14,908 nucleotides of DNA from Clostridiales bacterium UBA4080 (GTDB taxonomy: Bacteria; Bacillota; Clostridia; Lachnospirales; Vallitaleaceae): the NCBI GenBank assembly GCA_002381865.1, contig DFYO01000047.1, forward strand, positions 1 through 14,908, in the 5' to 3' direction. Positions 7,669-14,528 of the stretch are shown here, piece after piece. The translations under genes were made by a program, and so were the position numbers. The notes below the pieces were generated by a model that searched no databases, had not been told where the DNA came from, and was given only the letters and a program-made list of their open reading frames with translations. Numbering within the stretch: position 1 is the stretch's first letter; every line of letters begins with the position of its first letter.

Positions 7669-8873
7669 AAATATTATATTTGTCTCCTCAAAATGTTATA
7701 CCAGCAATAGATGGAGGGAAAATAGGTATATACAACCCAATTAAGGAATTGGCAAAAGATTTTGAGGTTTACTTTGCATATATAGACTCATCATCAATCG
7801 ATACAAGTGATGCTTACAGAGTAATAAATGTAAATCCTATCCGTTTTTATATGGATACAAATGATTCTATTTCGCTAGTATTAAAAAATATTTTCGAAAT
7901 TATCCCATTTAAGATGAACAAGTATTTTTCAAAATTGTTTTTGCATGCATTAGTTAAATTGGTTCAAAAGATAAAAATAGATTTGATAATAACAAGTCAT
8001 GCACATATGGCACGTTATGCCTTAGAAATAAAGAAAGTATGTAATATACCAATTTTTTTAAGAGAACACAACATAGAATATCAACTTGTTGAACACTATG
8101 TAAAATATGAAAAAAATATTATAAAGAAAATAATTGCTTTTTGGCAAGCTTTAAAAACAAAAAAGTATGAAATTAGTTTATGGAGAAAGTTTGATAAAGT
8201 ATTTTTTATTTCAGATAATGATTTTAATGAAGCTAAGAAGCATATAGATATAAATAATAAAAAATATATTGTTCTTTATGATGGATATGAAACTAAGAAT
8301 AATATCATAAAAAGAAAATATGAAAAAAATAGTTTTATTTTTACTGGTAGTATTAAAACTATTCAAAATAAAATTAATCTAAGTAATTTTATAAATAATA
8401 TTTGGATACATTTTCTTATTAAAAATCCAAAATCAAAATTATATATTACGGGTAATACTGATGAAGTGCTAGTAAATAATCTAGGTATGAGCATAAATGA
8501 ATTAAAAAAACTAAATATACATAATTTAGGATTTGTAGATAATATAGATGAAGTTATATTAAGCAAACAGTTCTTCATTTCACCAACAATCATAGGGAGT
8601 GGAATAAGAATAAAGGTATTACATGCATTATCTTTAGGAATACCTGTTATTGTAACGAGGATTGACTATTCTATGGTTAGATATTTTAAAGATATGGAAA
8701 ATATCATATGCTATGACTGTAAAGATGATTTTATAGAAAAGATTGCTTTATTGCAGAAAAACTTATCAATGTATGACTCAATTGGAAGTAATGCCCATTT
8801 ATTGATGACAAATAAATTAAGTTGGAGTGTTTACACAAATAATTTGATAAGTAATCTGATAATCAAGGTATAA
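7662..8873 (+). CDS. GT4-type glycosyltransferase (GT-B fold, group 1)
   Basis: The 403-residue product looks like a divergent GT-B glycosyltransferase of the group 1 superfamily. The N-terminal domain opens with LKILYLSPQNVIPAIDGGK, a strand and Gly-rich acceptor-side loop, and contains LREHNIEYQL at 133-142, a motif seen in sugar transferases of this group. The C-terminal nucleotide-binding domain shows FIFTGSI (225-231), KLYITG (259-264), NLGFVDNI (288-295) and ISPTIIGSGIRIKVLHALSL (306-325) followed by GIPVI. Here the GSGIRIKVLHAL segment takes the place of the usual EX7E donor site. The ATG at 7662 lies inside the wzy end and has AAAAAAGGA ending at 7651. It acts in the cytoplasm on the lipid-linked intermediate. 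Donor and linkage are unknown. It is less typical than the next gene, with which it is not closely similar. Confidence 0.83.
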   Translation: MLKILYLSPQNVIPAIDGGKIGIYNPIKELAKDFEVYFAYIDSSSIDTSDAYRVINVNPIRFYMDTNDSISLVLKNIFEIIPFKMNKYFSKLFLHALVKLVQKIKIDLIITSHAHMARYALEIKKVCNIPIFLREHNIEYQLVEHYVKYEKNIIKKIIAFWQALKTKKYEISLWRKFDKVFFISDNDFNEAKKHIDINNKKYIVLYDGYETKNNIIKRKYEKNSFIFTGSIKTIQNKINLSNFINNIWIHFLIKNPKSKLYITGNTDEVLVNNLGMSINELKKLNIHNLGFVDNIDEVILSKQFFISPTIIGSGIRIKVLHALSLGIPVIVTRIDYSMVRYFKDMENIICYDCKDDFIEKIALLQKNLSMYDSIGSNAHLLMTNKLSWSVYTNNLISNLIIKV

Positions 8874-8880
8874 ATGAGTT

Positions 8881-9999
8881 ATGAAAATATTACACCTAGG
8901 TAAATATTATCCACCAGTAGAAGGAGGAATAGAATTATTTAATTATGATTTGGTCGAATGGTTTAATGAAAATAAAATACAGTGTAATGTTCTATGTGTT
9001 AACAATTGTAATAAAACAGTGATCGAAAAAGTTAAAAATTATACTGTATATAGAACAAGCTTAATAAAAATGATTGCTTCGACTCCAATATCAATTAGAT
9101 ATATTTTTGAATTGAAAAGGATTATAAACAACTATGATATTTTACATATACATTTCCCAAATCCTTTAGCTGCATTAGCGATTTTATTGGCTGACAATCG
9201 AAAAATTAAAGTTGTTATCCATTGGCACAGCGATGTTGTAAAGCAAAAATTATTACTTAAATTAATTAATCCTTTAATTAACTGGGCTTTGAAACGTGCT
9301 GATATGATTATAGGAACAACTCAGCAATACATTGATGGATCTGATCAATTAAGATTGTTTCGTAAGAAGTGTGTTTCAGTGCCTTCAGGGCTTAATCCAC
9401 AAAGGCTAAATTATTCTATAGAAAAAGTTAATGATATTAAAATGTCTTATCCGAATAAAAAGATTGTTTTTGCTTTAGGTCGGTTGGTAGAATACAAAGG
9501 TTTTGAGTACTTAATTAAAGCATCAAGATATTTGGATGAAGATTATATTATTTTGATTGCTGGTAAAGGTCCACTGTATGAGAAACTATCGCAAACTATT
9601 GACAATTTAGATGTATCAAACAAAGTTAGAATGCTTGGATTTGTACCAGATAATATGATAGGATCCTATTTAAAAGCTATGGATCTTTTTGTATTATCAT
9701 CAATCACTAAGAATGAAGCTTTTGGATTAGTCTTATGCGAAGCTATGTATTTTGGAAAACCAATAGTAGCAACAAATATTAAATCTTCCGGCGTCAATTG
9801 GGTAAATCAAAATAATGTAACAGGTATTAATGTCGAAACAAAAAATGATAGGCAATTAGCAGATGCTATTAACAATATTTTATCAAATTGTGAGAAATAC
9901 GACTTATTTGCCAAAAATGCTAAAAAACGTTTTGAAGATACTTTTAATATCAAAAATATTGGTGAATCAATAAAAAAAATATATGAAGGATTATTATGA
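8881..9999 (+). CDS. Glycosyltransferase family 4
   Basis: This 372-residue protein is a textbook GT4 retaining glycosyltransferase. The N-terminus MKILHLGKYYPPVEGGIE (1-18) is the classic start of this family, with HIHFPNP (89-95) and VVIHWHSDVV (111-120) in the acceptor domain and VPSGLNP at 167-173 at the domain linker. The C-terminal domain has FALGRLVEYKGFEYLI (197-212), LIAGKGPLYEKL (225-236), VRMLGFVPD (249-257) and the catalytic EX7E motif EAFGLVLCE (Glu279 and Glu287), then KPIVAT. The length is normal. It follows the previous transferase by 7 bases with a weak TGAG ribosome site at 8875-8878, and overlaps the hddA start by 4 bases. This coupling to the heptose cassette makes it a candidate heptosyl- or mannosyltransferase using the GDP-sugar made next door; that is inference from position only. 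Confidence 0.93.
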   Translation: MKILHLGKYYPPVEGGIELFNYDLVEWFNENKIQCNVLCVNNCNKTVIEKVKNYTVYRTSLIKMIASTPISIRYIFELKRIINNYDILHIHFPNPLAALAILLADNRKIKVVIHWHSDVVKQKLLLKLINPLINWALKRADMIIGTTQQYIDGSDQLRLFRKKCVSVPSGLNPQRLNYSIEKVNDIKMSYPNKKIVFALGRLVEYKGFEYLIKASRYLDEDYIILIAGKGPLYEKLSQTIDNLDVSNKVRMLGFVPDNMIGSYLKAMDLFVLSSITKNEAFGLVLCEAMYFGKPIVATNIKSSGVNWVNQNNVTGINVETKNDRQLADAINNILSNCEKYDLFAKNAKKRFEDTFNIKNIGESIKKIYEGLL

Positions 10000-11012
10000 T
10001 AATACGAAGTAAAGCTCCACTGAGATTAGGACTTGCAGGTGGGGGAACAGATTTAAATACTTATTGCGATAGATATACTGGATATGTTTTAAATTCTACA
10101 ATTTCGCTTTATGTTCATTGTACTATAGAAGAGAGAAATGATGGGAAAATAGTATTTAAATCGACAGATCATGAACAAAATTTGGAAGTTGAAAGCCAAG
10201 AATATCTTGCTTTTGATGGTTATATGGATTTATATAAAGGAATTTATAATCGTGTTGTAAGAGAATTTACCCATAAACCTCTAAGCTTCAGTGTCTCTAC
10301 ATATTCTGATGTGCCTAGTGGTAGTGGGCTTGGTGGAAGTTCTACATTGGTGGTAGCTGTTTTAAAAGCATTTGTTGAGTGGCTAAATCTTCCACTTGGA
10401 GAATATGATATCGCAAGATTAGCATTTGAAATAGAAAGAGAAGATATTGGAATTGTAGGTGGAGCACAAGACCAATATGCAGCTACATTTGGTGGATTTA
10501 ACTTTATGGAGTTTTATGCTGATAAGAGAGTGATTGTAAATCCTCTAAGAATAAAAAACTGGATAATAGATGAGCTAGAAGCTTCGATAGTTCTATATTT
10601 TACAAATATAACAAGACAAGCGAGTCAAATAGAGCAAGAAAAGAAAAATCTTCTTAATGATAAACAATCACTTAACGCAATGCATGAAGTCAAGGAGGAT
10701 GCTATCTTGATGAAAGAAGCACTCTTAAGGGGTGATATAAAAAAAATTGCATCAATACTTGGTAGATCATGGGAGGCCAAAAAAAGAGTTTCCAGTATTA
10801 TATCAAATACTGAGATAGATAAAATTTATGATTTAGCTATAAAAAATGGTGCTTATAGTGGGAAAGTAAGTGGTGCTGGTGGTGGTGGCTTTATGTTTTT
10901 TATGGTGGAACCAACCAAGAAATTGCAACTTATAAAAGAGCTAAATAAGCAACAAGGTGAAGTGATAAACTTTGTATTTGTAAAAGATGGTACAAAAGGA
11001 TGGAAAATATGA
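9996..11012 (+). CDS. hddA: D-glycero-alpha-D-manno-heptose 7-phosphate 1-kinase (GHMP kinase)
   Basis: HddA phosphorylates D-glycero-D-manno-heptose 7-phosphate at C1 with ATP, giving the alpha-1,7-bisphosphate, step two of GDP-heptose synthesis. The 338-residue protein is a GHMP-superfamily kinase: an N-terminal IIRSKAPLRLGLAGGGTDL (2-20), the ATP-loop motif DVPSGSGLGGSSTLVVAVLK (105-124), an EDIGIVGGAQDQYAATFGG stretch, and the C-terminal GKVSGAGGGGFMFF. The LRLGLAGGGTDL start distinguishes heptose/fucose-type kinases from galactokinases. The ATG at 9996 overlaps the GT4 stop and has AAGGA at 9986-9990. The neighbours gmhA, hddC and gmhB supply the other steps, which makes the assignment firm despite similarity to fucokinase-type enzymes. 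Composition is still AT-rich but less so than the wzx region. Confidence 0.94.
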   Translation: MIIRSKAPLRLGLAGGGTDLNTYCDRYTGYVLNSTISLYVHCTIEERNDGKIVFKSTDHEQNLEVESQEYLAFDGYMDLYKGIYNRVVREFTHKPLSFSVSTYSDVPSGSGLGGSSTLVVAVLKAFVEWLNLPLGEYDIARLAFEIEREDIGIVGGAQDQYAATFGGFNFMEFYADKRVIVNPLRIKNWIIDELEASIVLYFTNITRQASQIEQEKKNLLNDKQSLNAMHEVKEDAILMKEALLRGDIKKIASILGRSWEAKKRVSSIISNTEIDKIYDLAIKNGAYSGKVSGAGGGGFMFFMVEPTKKLQLIKELNKQQGEVINFVFVKDGTKGWKI

Positions 11013-11596
11013 TACAAAAATACATAAGCGATCAAGTCAAAAAATCAATTAATGTAAAACGACAGCTTTTAGCAAATAATGAACTAATAGATTTAATCAA
11101 AGAAGTGTCTTTGAAATGTGTAGAGGTCTATAAAAATGGCAATAAAACACTGATTGCGGGAAATGGCGGTAGCGCAGCCGATGCGCAACATATCGCTGGA
11201 GAATTTGTGAGTAAATTCTATTTTGACAGGCCAGGGCTTGCTTCTATAGCACTTACGACAAATACAAGCATTATGACTGCTATTGGAAATGATTATGGAT
11301 ATGAAAAACTATTTTCAAGACAGGTTCAAGCAAATGGTGTAAAAGGTGATATGTTTATAGGCATTTCAACAAGCGGCAATAGTGCCAATGTGATTGAAGC
11401 ACTTAAGGAATGTAAAGAAAAAGGTATCATTACTGTTGGACTAACTGGTGAAAAAGGTGGAAAAATGGCTGAGATTTGCGATTACTGCATAAAAGTTCCA
11501 TCAAATGAAACACCAAGGATTCAAGAAGCTCATATTTTAATAGGGCATATTATCTGTGCTGTGGTTGAAGAAGCTATCTTTGGAAAAGGTTTTTAA
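11009..11596 (+). CDS. gmhA: Sedoheptulose 7-phosphate isomerase
   Basis: GmhA converts sedoheptulose 7-phosphate to D-glycero-D-manno-heptose 7-phosphate, the first committed step. The 195-residue SIS-domain protein carries IAGNGGSAADAQHIAGEF, GNDYGYEKLFSRQV, the phosphate-binding GISTSGNSANV and TPRIQEAHILIGH. Counted from 11009, His61, Glu65, Gln172 and His180 are in place as the metal-binding and catalytic set known for the E. coli enzyme. Two in-frame starts compete: ATG at 11000 and ATG at 11009. I prefer 11009, because AAAAGGA ends at 11000, giving an 8-base spacing, and the start forms an ATGA overlap with the hddA stop. The longer form would add only Met-Glu-Asn and overlap hddA by 13 bases. 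The enzyme works in the cytoplasm as a tetramer in characterised species. A separate gmhA for LPS core heptose could exist elsewhere in the genome. Confidence 0.95.
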   Translation: MIQKYISDQVKKSINVKRQLLANNELIDLIKEVSLKCVEVYKNGNKTLIAGNGGSAADAQHIAGEFVSKFYFDRPGLASIALTTNTSIMTAIGNDYGYEKLFSRQVQANGVKGDMFIGISTSGNSANVIEALKECKEKGIITVGLTGEKGGKMAEICDYCIKVPSNETPRIQEAHILIGHIICAVVEEAIFGKGF

Positions 11597-11602
11597 CTAA
11601 AA

Positions 11603-12286
11603 ATGGAAGCAATAGTTTTAGCAGGCGGATTAGGTACACGACTTAGGGGTGTTGTATCGGACTTACCAAAACCTATGGCACCTATAGGTGATAAACCTTT
11701 TTTAGAATATATTTTAAGATATTTACAGAATAATGATATTATAAGGGTTATATTGTCAGTTGGCTACAAATGGGAAACTATCAAAGAATATTTTAGAAAT
11801 AAATTTGAGAACATTGAACTTATATATAGTGTAGAAAATCAACCACTGGGTACTGGAGGGGCTATCAAAAAAGCCATGAGTCAAGTAAAAAACAATCAAG
11901 TTTATATCATCAATGGTGATACTTTTTTTGATATTGATCTAAAAAGCTTGAGTCTTGCAAATGATAGCAAGTTGATATTGTCTCTAAAGCCAATGAGCAA
12001 TTTTGATCGATATGGCTGCGTAGAGATTGATATGAATGGCATGGTGACAGCATTTATAGAAAAAGATTACAATGAGTATGGCAATATCAATGGTGGAATA
12101 TACTTGGCTTCAAGAGATATTTTTGATGGATTTTCATTGGAAGATAAGTTTTCATTTGAAGAGTTTATAAAAAATAATTTTCGAAAATTAAAGATTAGAG
12201 CAAAAGTGTTTGATTATTATTTTATAGATATAGGCATACCCGAAGACTATACTAGAGCGCAGGAAGAACTGATAGAACATATATGA
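11603..12286 (+). CDS. hddC: D-glycero-alpha-D-manno-heptose 1-phosphate guanylyltransferase
   Basis: HddC couples heptose 1-phosphate to GTP, making GDP-D-glycero-alpha-D-manno-heptose, the activated donor. The 227-residue single-domain nucleotidyltransferase has the signature AIVLAGGLGTRLRGVVSDLP (3-22) with KPMAPIGDKPFLEYIL (23-38), QPLGTGGAIKKA (80-91), YIINGDTFFDID (101-112; NGD binds metal), NGGIYL (163-168) and FIDIGIPEDY (207-216). It lacks the hexapeptide-repeat extension of the bifunctional GlmU type. Family members differ in nucleotide and sugar (GDP-mannose, CDP-glucose and others); the GTP/heptose assignment rests on its place between gmhA and gmhB, directly after hddA. The ATG at 11603 follows gmhA by 6 bases, with AAAGG 13 bases upstream at the end of gmhA, a long spacing. 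Its stop overlaps the gmhB start. Confidence 0.92.
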   Translation: MEAIVLAGGLGTRLRGVVSDLPKPMAPIGDKPFLEYILRYLQNNDIIRVILSVGYKWETIKEYFRNKFENIELIYSVENQPLGTGGAIKKAMSQVKNNQVYIINGDTFFDIDLKSLSLANDSKLILSLKPMSNFDRYGCVEIDMNGMVTAFIEKDYNEYGNINGGIYLASRDIFDGFSLEDKFSFEEFIKNNFRKLKIRAKVFDYYFIDIGIPEDYTRAQEELIEHI

Positions 12287-12819
12287 GAAAAGCACTTTTT
12301 CTAGATCGCGATGGAGTTATCAATGTAGAGAAAAATTATCTTCACAATATAGAAGATTTTGAATTTATTGATGGAGTATTTGAAACATGTAGATATTTTC
12401 AGAAAAAAGGATATCTGATCATTATTGTTACTAATCAAGCAGGTATAGCTAAAGGTAAATACAGTGAAAAAGATTATCAGGTATTGACCCATTGGATGCT
12501 CGGAAGGTTCTTGAAGGAGGGTGTCGAAATTAGTGCTGTCTATCATTGTCCTCATCATCCTGATTTTACAGGATGGTGCGATTGTCGCAAACCAGCATCT
12601 GGTATGTTTGAGCAGGCAAAAGATGAGTTTGACATCGATATGGCATCTTCTGTATCAGTTGGTGACAAGGAAAGTGATATTGAAGCTGCTATAAGTGCTG
12701 GAGTAGGTAAAAATTATTTAATAACTACAGGACATAAGATAGAGAATAACCGGTTTGGTGTTAAAGTGTTAAATAATTTAAAAGAACTGATAATTTTAAT
12801 TGAAGGTAGCAAAGAATAA
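12283..12819 (+). CDS. gmhB: D-glycero-D-manno-heptose 1,7-bisphosphate 7-phosphatase
   Basis: GmhB removes the C7 phosphate from heptose 1,7-bisphosphate, between the HddA and HddC steps. The 178-residue HAD-superfamily (subclass III) protein shows motif I FLDRDGVIN (6-14; nucleophile Asp8, acid/base Asp10), motif II IIVTNQAGIAKG (47-58), the zinc-binding loop YHCPHHPDFTGWCDCRKP (87-104; Cys89, His91, Cys99, Cys101), and motif IV SVGDKESDIEAA (125-136). All catalytic and zinc residues are present and the length is normal. The ATG at 12283 overlaps the hddC stop by 4 bases and has no strong ribosome site of its own, so it probably depends on translational coupling. It is the last gene of the AT-rich operon. 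In the GDP branch the substrate is expected to be the alpha anomer; the sequence alone does not prove anomer preference. Confidence 0.95.
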   Translation: MRKALFLDRDGVINVEKNYLHNIEDFEFIDGVFETCRYFQKKGYLIIIVTNQAGIAKGKYSEKDYQVLTHWMLGRFLKEGVEISAVYHCPHHPDFTGWCDCRKPASGMFEQAKDEFDIDMASSVSVGDKESDIEAAISAGVGKNYLITTGHKIENNRFGVKVLNNLKELIILIEGSKE

Positions 12820-12843
12820 TTGACGGCATTAGCTATAAAGATA

Positions 12844-12872
12844 GTTTTCACCAGTTTTAAGGCGGTGAAAAC
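12844..12872 (+). terminator. Inverted repeat after gmhB, possible terminator or boundary hairpin
   Basis: Perfect 9-base arms GTTTTCACC (12844-12852) and GGTGAAAAC (12864-12872) flank an 11-base loop, beginning 24 bases after the gmhB stop. The position suits the end of the heptose operon, but no U run follows on either strand, so an intrinsic terminator is not certain. It could also be a protein-binding site or a scar at the island boundary. Confidence 0.45.
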
Positions 12873-13000
12873 ATGTGGTATTCGGAGGTATATAAGAGGC
12901 AAATTGTAGCCAATGCCGTGGGCAATAAACCGGAAAATTCTAGCCGACTAAAACCGCAAAAGTTATCAACGACTGTGACAAATATAAAGTGAGGTCTTCC

Positions 13001-13867
13001 ATGAAAGGCATTATTCTTGCAGGCGGCGCCGGCACCCGGCTGTATCCAATCACCCGTGCGATTTCCAAGCAGATCCTGCCGGTGTACGACAAACCCATGA
13101 TTTACTACCCACTGTCGGTCCTGATGCTTGCGGGCATCCGAGAGGTGCTCATCATCTCTACCCCTCGGGACTTGCCGGCATTTAAGGAACTTCTGGGGAG
13201 CGGCGACTGGCTTGGCATGCGCTTTGACTATGCGATCCAGGAACAGCCCCGAGGCCTCGCCGATGCGTTTATTGTGGGTGAACACTTTATCGGACAGAAT
13301 AGGGTAGCCCTCGTGCTGGGGGACAACATCTTTTTTGGTCAGCGTTTTACCGAAACCCTGCAGAAAGCCGTTTCCAACACAGACGGTGCCACCATCTTCG
13401 GCTACTGGGTCAAGGATCCAACCGCCTACGGGGTTGTGGAATTCGATGCCAACGGCAGAGTGCTCTCCATAGAGGAAAAACCCGCTAAACCTAAGTCCCA
13501 CTATGCCGTTCCGGGCCTCTATTTTTACGATAACCAGGTCGTGGACATTGCCAAGCAGATACAGCCCTCCGCCCGGGGAGAAATCGAAATCACCGCGGTG
13601 AATAATGAATACCTCGCCCGGGGCGAGCTTCGGGTGGAACTCCTCGGCCGGGGCATGGCCTGGCTCGATACGGGCACCTACGACGGCCTCCTCGAGGCCG
13701 CGAACTATATCGAGACCATCCAGAAGCGCCAGGGCCTCTATGTGGCCTGCATCGAAGAAATCGCCTATCGCAACCAGTGGCTTACTAGGGACCAGCTTCT
13801 AAAGCTTGCCAAAAACATCAAAACCGACTATGGCGCCTACCTGGCCTTTGTGGCGGAAGAGGAATAA
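13001..13867 (+). CDS. rmlA: Glucose-1-phosphate thymidylyltransferase
   Basis: RmlA (RfbA) joins glucose 1-phosphate and dTTP to dTDP-glucose, the first step to dTDP-L-rhamnose and related deoxysugars. The 288-residue cytoplasmic enzyme has MKGIILAGGAGTRLYPITRA with SKQILPVYDKPMIYYPLSVL (22-41), QEQPRGLADAF (80-90), LVLGDNIFFG (104-113), EEKPAKPKSHYAVPGLYFYD (158-177), GEIEITAVNNEYL (193-205) and WLDTGTYDGL (221-230). The length and C-terminal helices match the short RmlA type. ATG at 13001 is the start: GTGAGG (12989-12994) is its ribosome site, and the family N-terminus begins exactly at MKGIILAGG. A GTG at 12989 is in frame but lies within that site. GC-rich composition, with frequent CC/GG-ending codons, contrasts abruptly with gmhB about 180 bases upstream. 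RmlA is typically feedback-inhibited by dTDP-rhamnose. Confidence 0.97.
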   Translation: MKGIILAGGAGTRLYPITRAISKQILPVYDKPMIYYPLSVLMLAGIREVLIISTPRDLPAFKELLGSGDWLGMRFDYAIQEQPRGLADAFIVGEHFIGQNRVALVLGDNIFFGQRFTETLQKAVSNTDGATIFGYWVKDPTAYGVVEFDANGRVLSIEEKPAKPKSHYAVPGLYFYDNQVVDIAKQIQPSARGEIEITAVNNEYLARGELRVELLGRGMAWLDTGTYDGLLEAANYIETIQKRQGLYVACIEEIAYRNQWLTRDQLLKLAKNIKTDYGAYLAFVAEEE

Positions 13868-13870
13868 ACC

Positions 13871-14410
13871 ATGCCCTTTACCTTTAGTCCAGGCCCTATC
13901 GAGGGCCTCTTGATTATCGAACCCCGCGTCTATATCGACGACCGGGGTTTTTTTATGGAATCCTTTAAGGCACGTGATTTTGCCGCCGCCGGCATTCCCG
14001 GGCCCTTTGTACAGGACAACCACTCCCAATCCCGCCGGGGAACCCTGCGGGGCCTCCACTTTCAGCGGGAGCCGTACGCCCAGGGCAAACTCGTGCGGGT
14101 CACTCGGGGCGCCGTGTGGGACGTTGCGGTGGACCTCCGTCCCGGCTCACAAAGCTTCGCTAAATGGTATGGCTTAGAGCTTTCCGAGCGCAACCATCTC
14201 ATGTTGTGGATACCCCCTGGCTTTGCCCACGGCTTTATCGCCCTGGAGAATGACAGCGAACTTCAGTACAAGTGCACCGCCGAGTACCATGCCCCCAGCG
14301 ACAGCGGCATCCGCTGGAACGACCCGGATTTGGCCATCACCTGGCCAATCAAGGATGTTCTCATCTCCCCCAAGGATGCAACGTTGCCGTACCTAAAGGA
14401 CATTATTTGA
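13871..14410 (+). CDS. rmlC: dTDP-4-dehydrorhamnose 3,5-epimerase
   Basis: RmlC (RfbC) epimerises C3 and C5 of dTDP-4-keto-6-deoxyglucose, the third step to dTDP-L-rhamnose. The 179-residue cupin-fold protein shows EPRVYIDDRGFFMESFK (17-33), FVQDNHSQSRRGTLRGLHFQ (46-65) with catalytic His63, QGKLVRVTRGAVWDVAVDLR (71-90), IPPGFAHGFIAL (114-125) with His120, and LQYKCTAEYH (131-140) with the conserved Tyr133. All key residues are present and the length is normal. The ATG at 13871 follows the rmlA stop by 3 bases; GGAAGAGGAA in the end of rmlA provides the ribosome site. Composition is GC-rich like rmlA. The usual companions rmlB (4,6-dehydratase) and rmlD (reductase) do not follow within the window; the next gene is a toxin-antitoxin operon. 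Confidence 0.96.
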   Translation: MPFTFSPGPIEGLLIIEPRVYIDDRGFFMESFKARDFAAAGIPGPFVQDNHSQSRRGTLRGLHFQREPYAQGKLVRVTRGAVWDVAVDLRPGSQSFAKWYGLELSERNHLMLWIPPGFAHGFIALENDSELQYKCTAEYHAPSDSGIRWNDPDLAITWPIKDVLISPKDATLPYLKDII

Positions 14411-14508
14411 ATTTGCGTGCCTATTCCATGTTTTTCTGCAACATACAGCAGACAATCTACAAAATCGAGATTTTCTTTTGCATAAACATCCAGAGAATCC
14501 CTAAAAAA
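14411..14508 (-). pseudogene. Remnant of a PIN-domain (VapC-like) gene, C-terminal fragment
   Basis: Read on the minus strand from about 14502 down to 14411, the sequence translates as RDSLDVYAKENLDFVD followed by CLLYVAEKHGIG, then loses family character just before the rmlC end. The NLDFVDCLLY-A-x-x-HGI pattern matches the helix near the C-terminus of PIN-domain ribonucleases, where the conserved Asp of DFVD is an active-site residue. Only about 30 codons remain: a TAA interrupts the frame upstream, at about 14510, and the final TFDK-like segment is replaced. No start or ribosome site exists. I read it as debris of an earlier toxin gene beside the intact vapBC pair. The family call rests on a short stretch. 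Confidence 0.45.
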
Positions 14509-14528
14509 TTTTTATGCTTTCAGCATAC

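Noticed and set aside
8363..8593. 76-codon minus-strand frame within the first GT4-type gene
   Set aside because: It is an antisense shadow of an AT-rich gene with no ribosome site or recognisable product.
11161..11175. GGCGGTAG, identical to the ops element recognised by RfaH
   Set aside because: It lies within the gmhA coding sequence for the conserved GNGGSAAD motif and not in an operon leader.
12886..12907. Resemblance to a Nextera transposon adapter end (TATAAGAG-like sequence) near the island border
   Set aside because: Only a short core matches and the flanking bases differ, so I do not consider it an assembly artefact or a Tn5 end.
12857..13501. A 214-codon open frame on the minus strand across rmlA
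   Set aside because: It is antisense to the well-supported rmlA; its translation has no family motifs and long open antisense frames are common in GC-rich genes.
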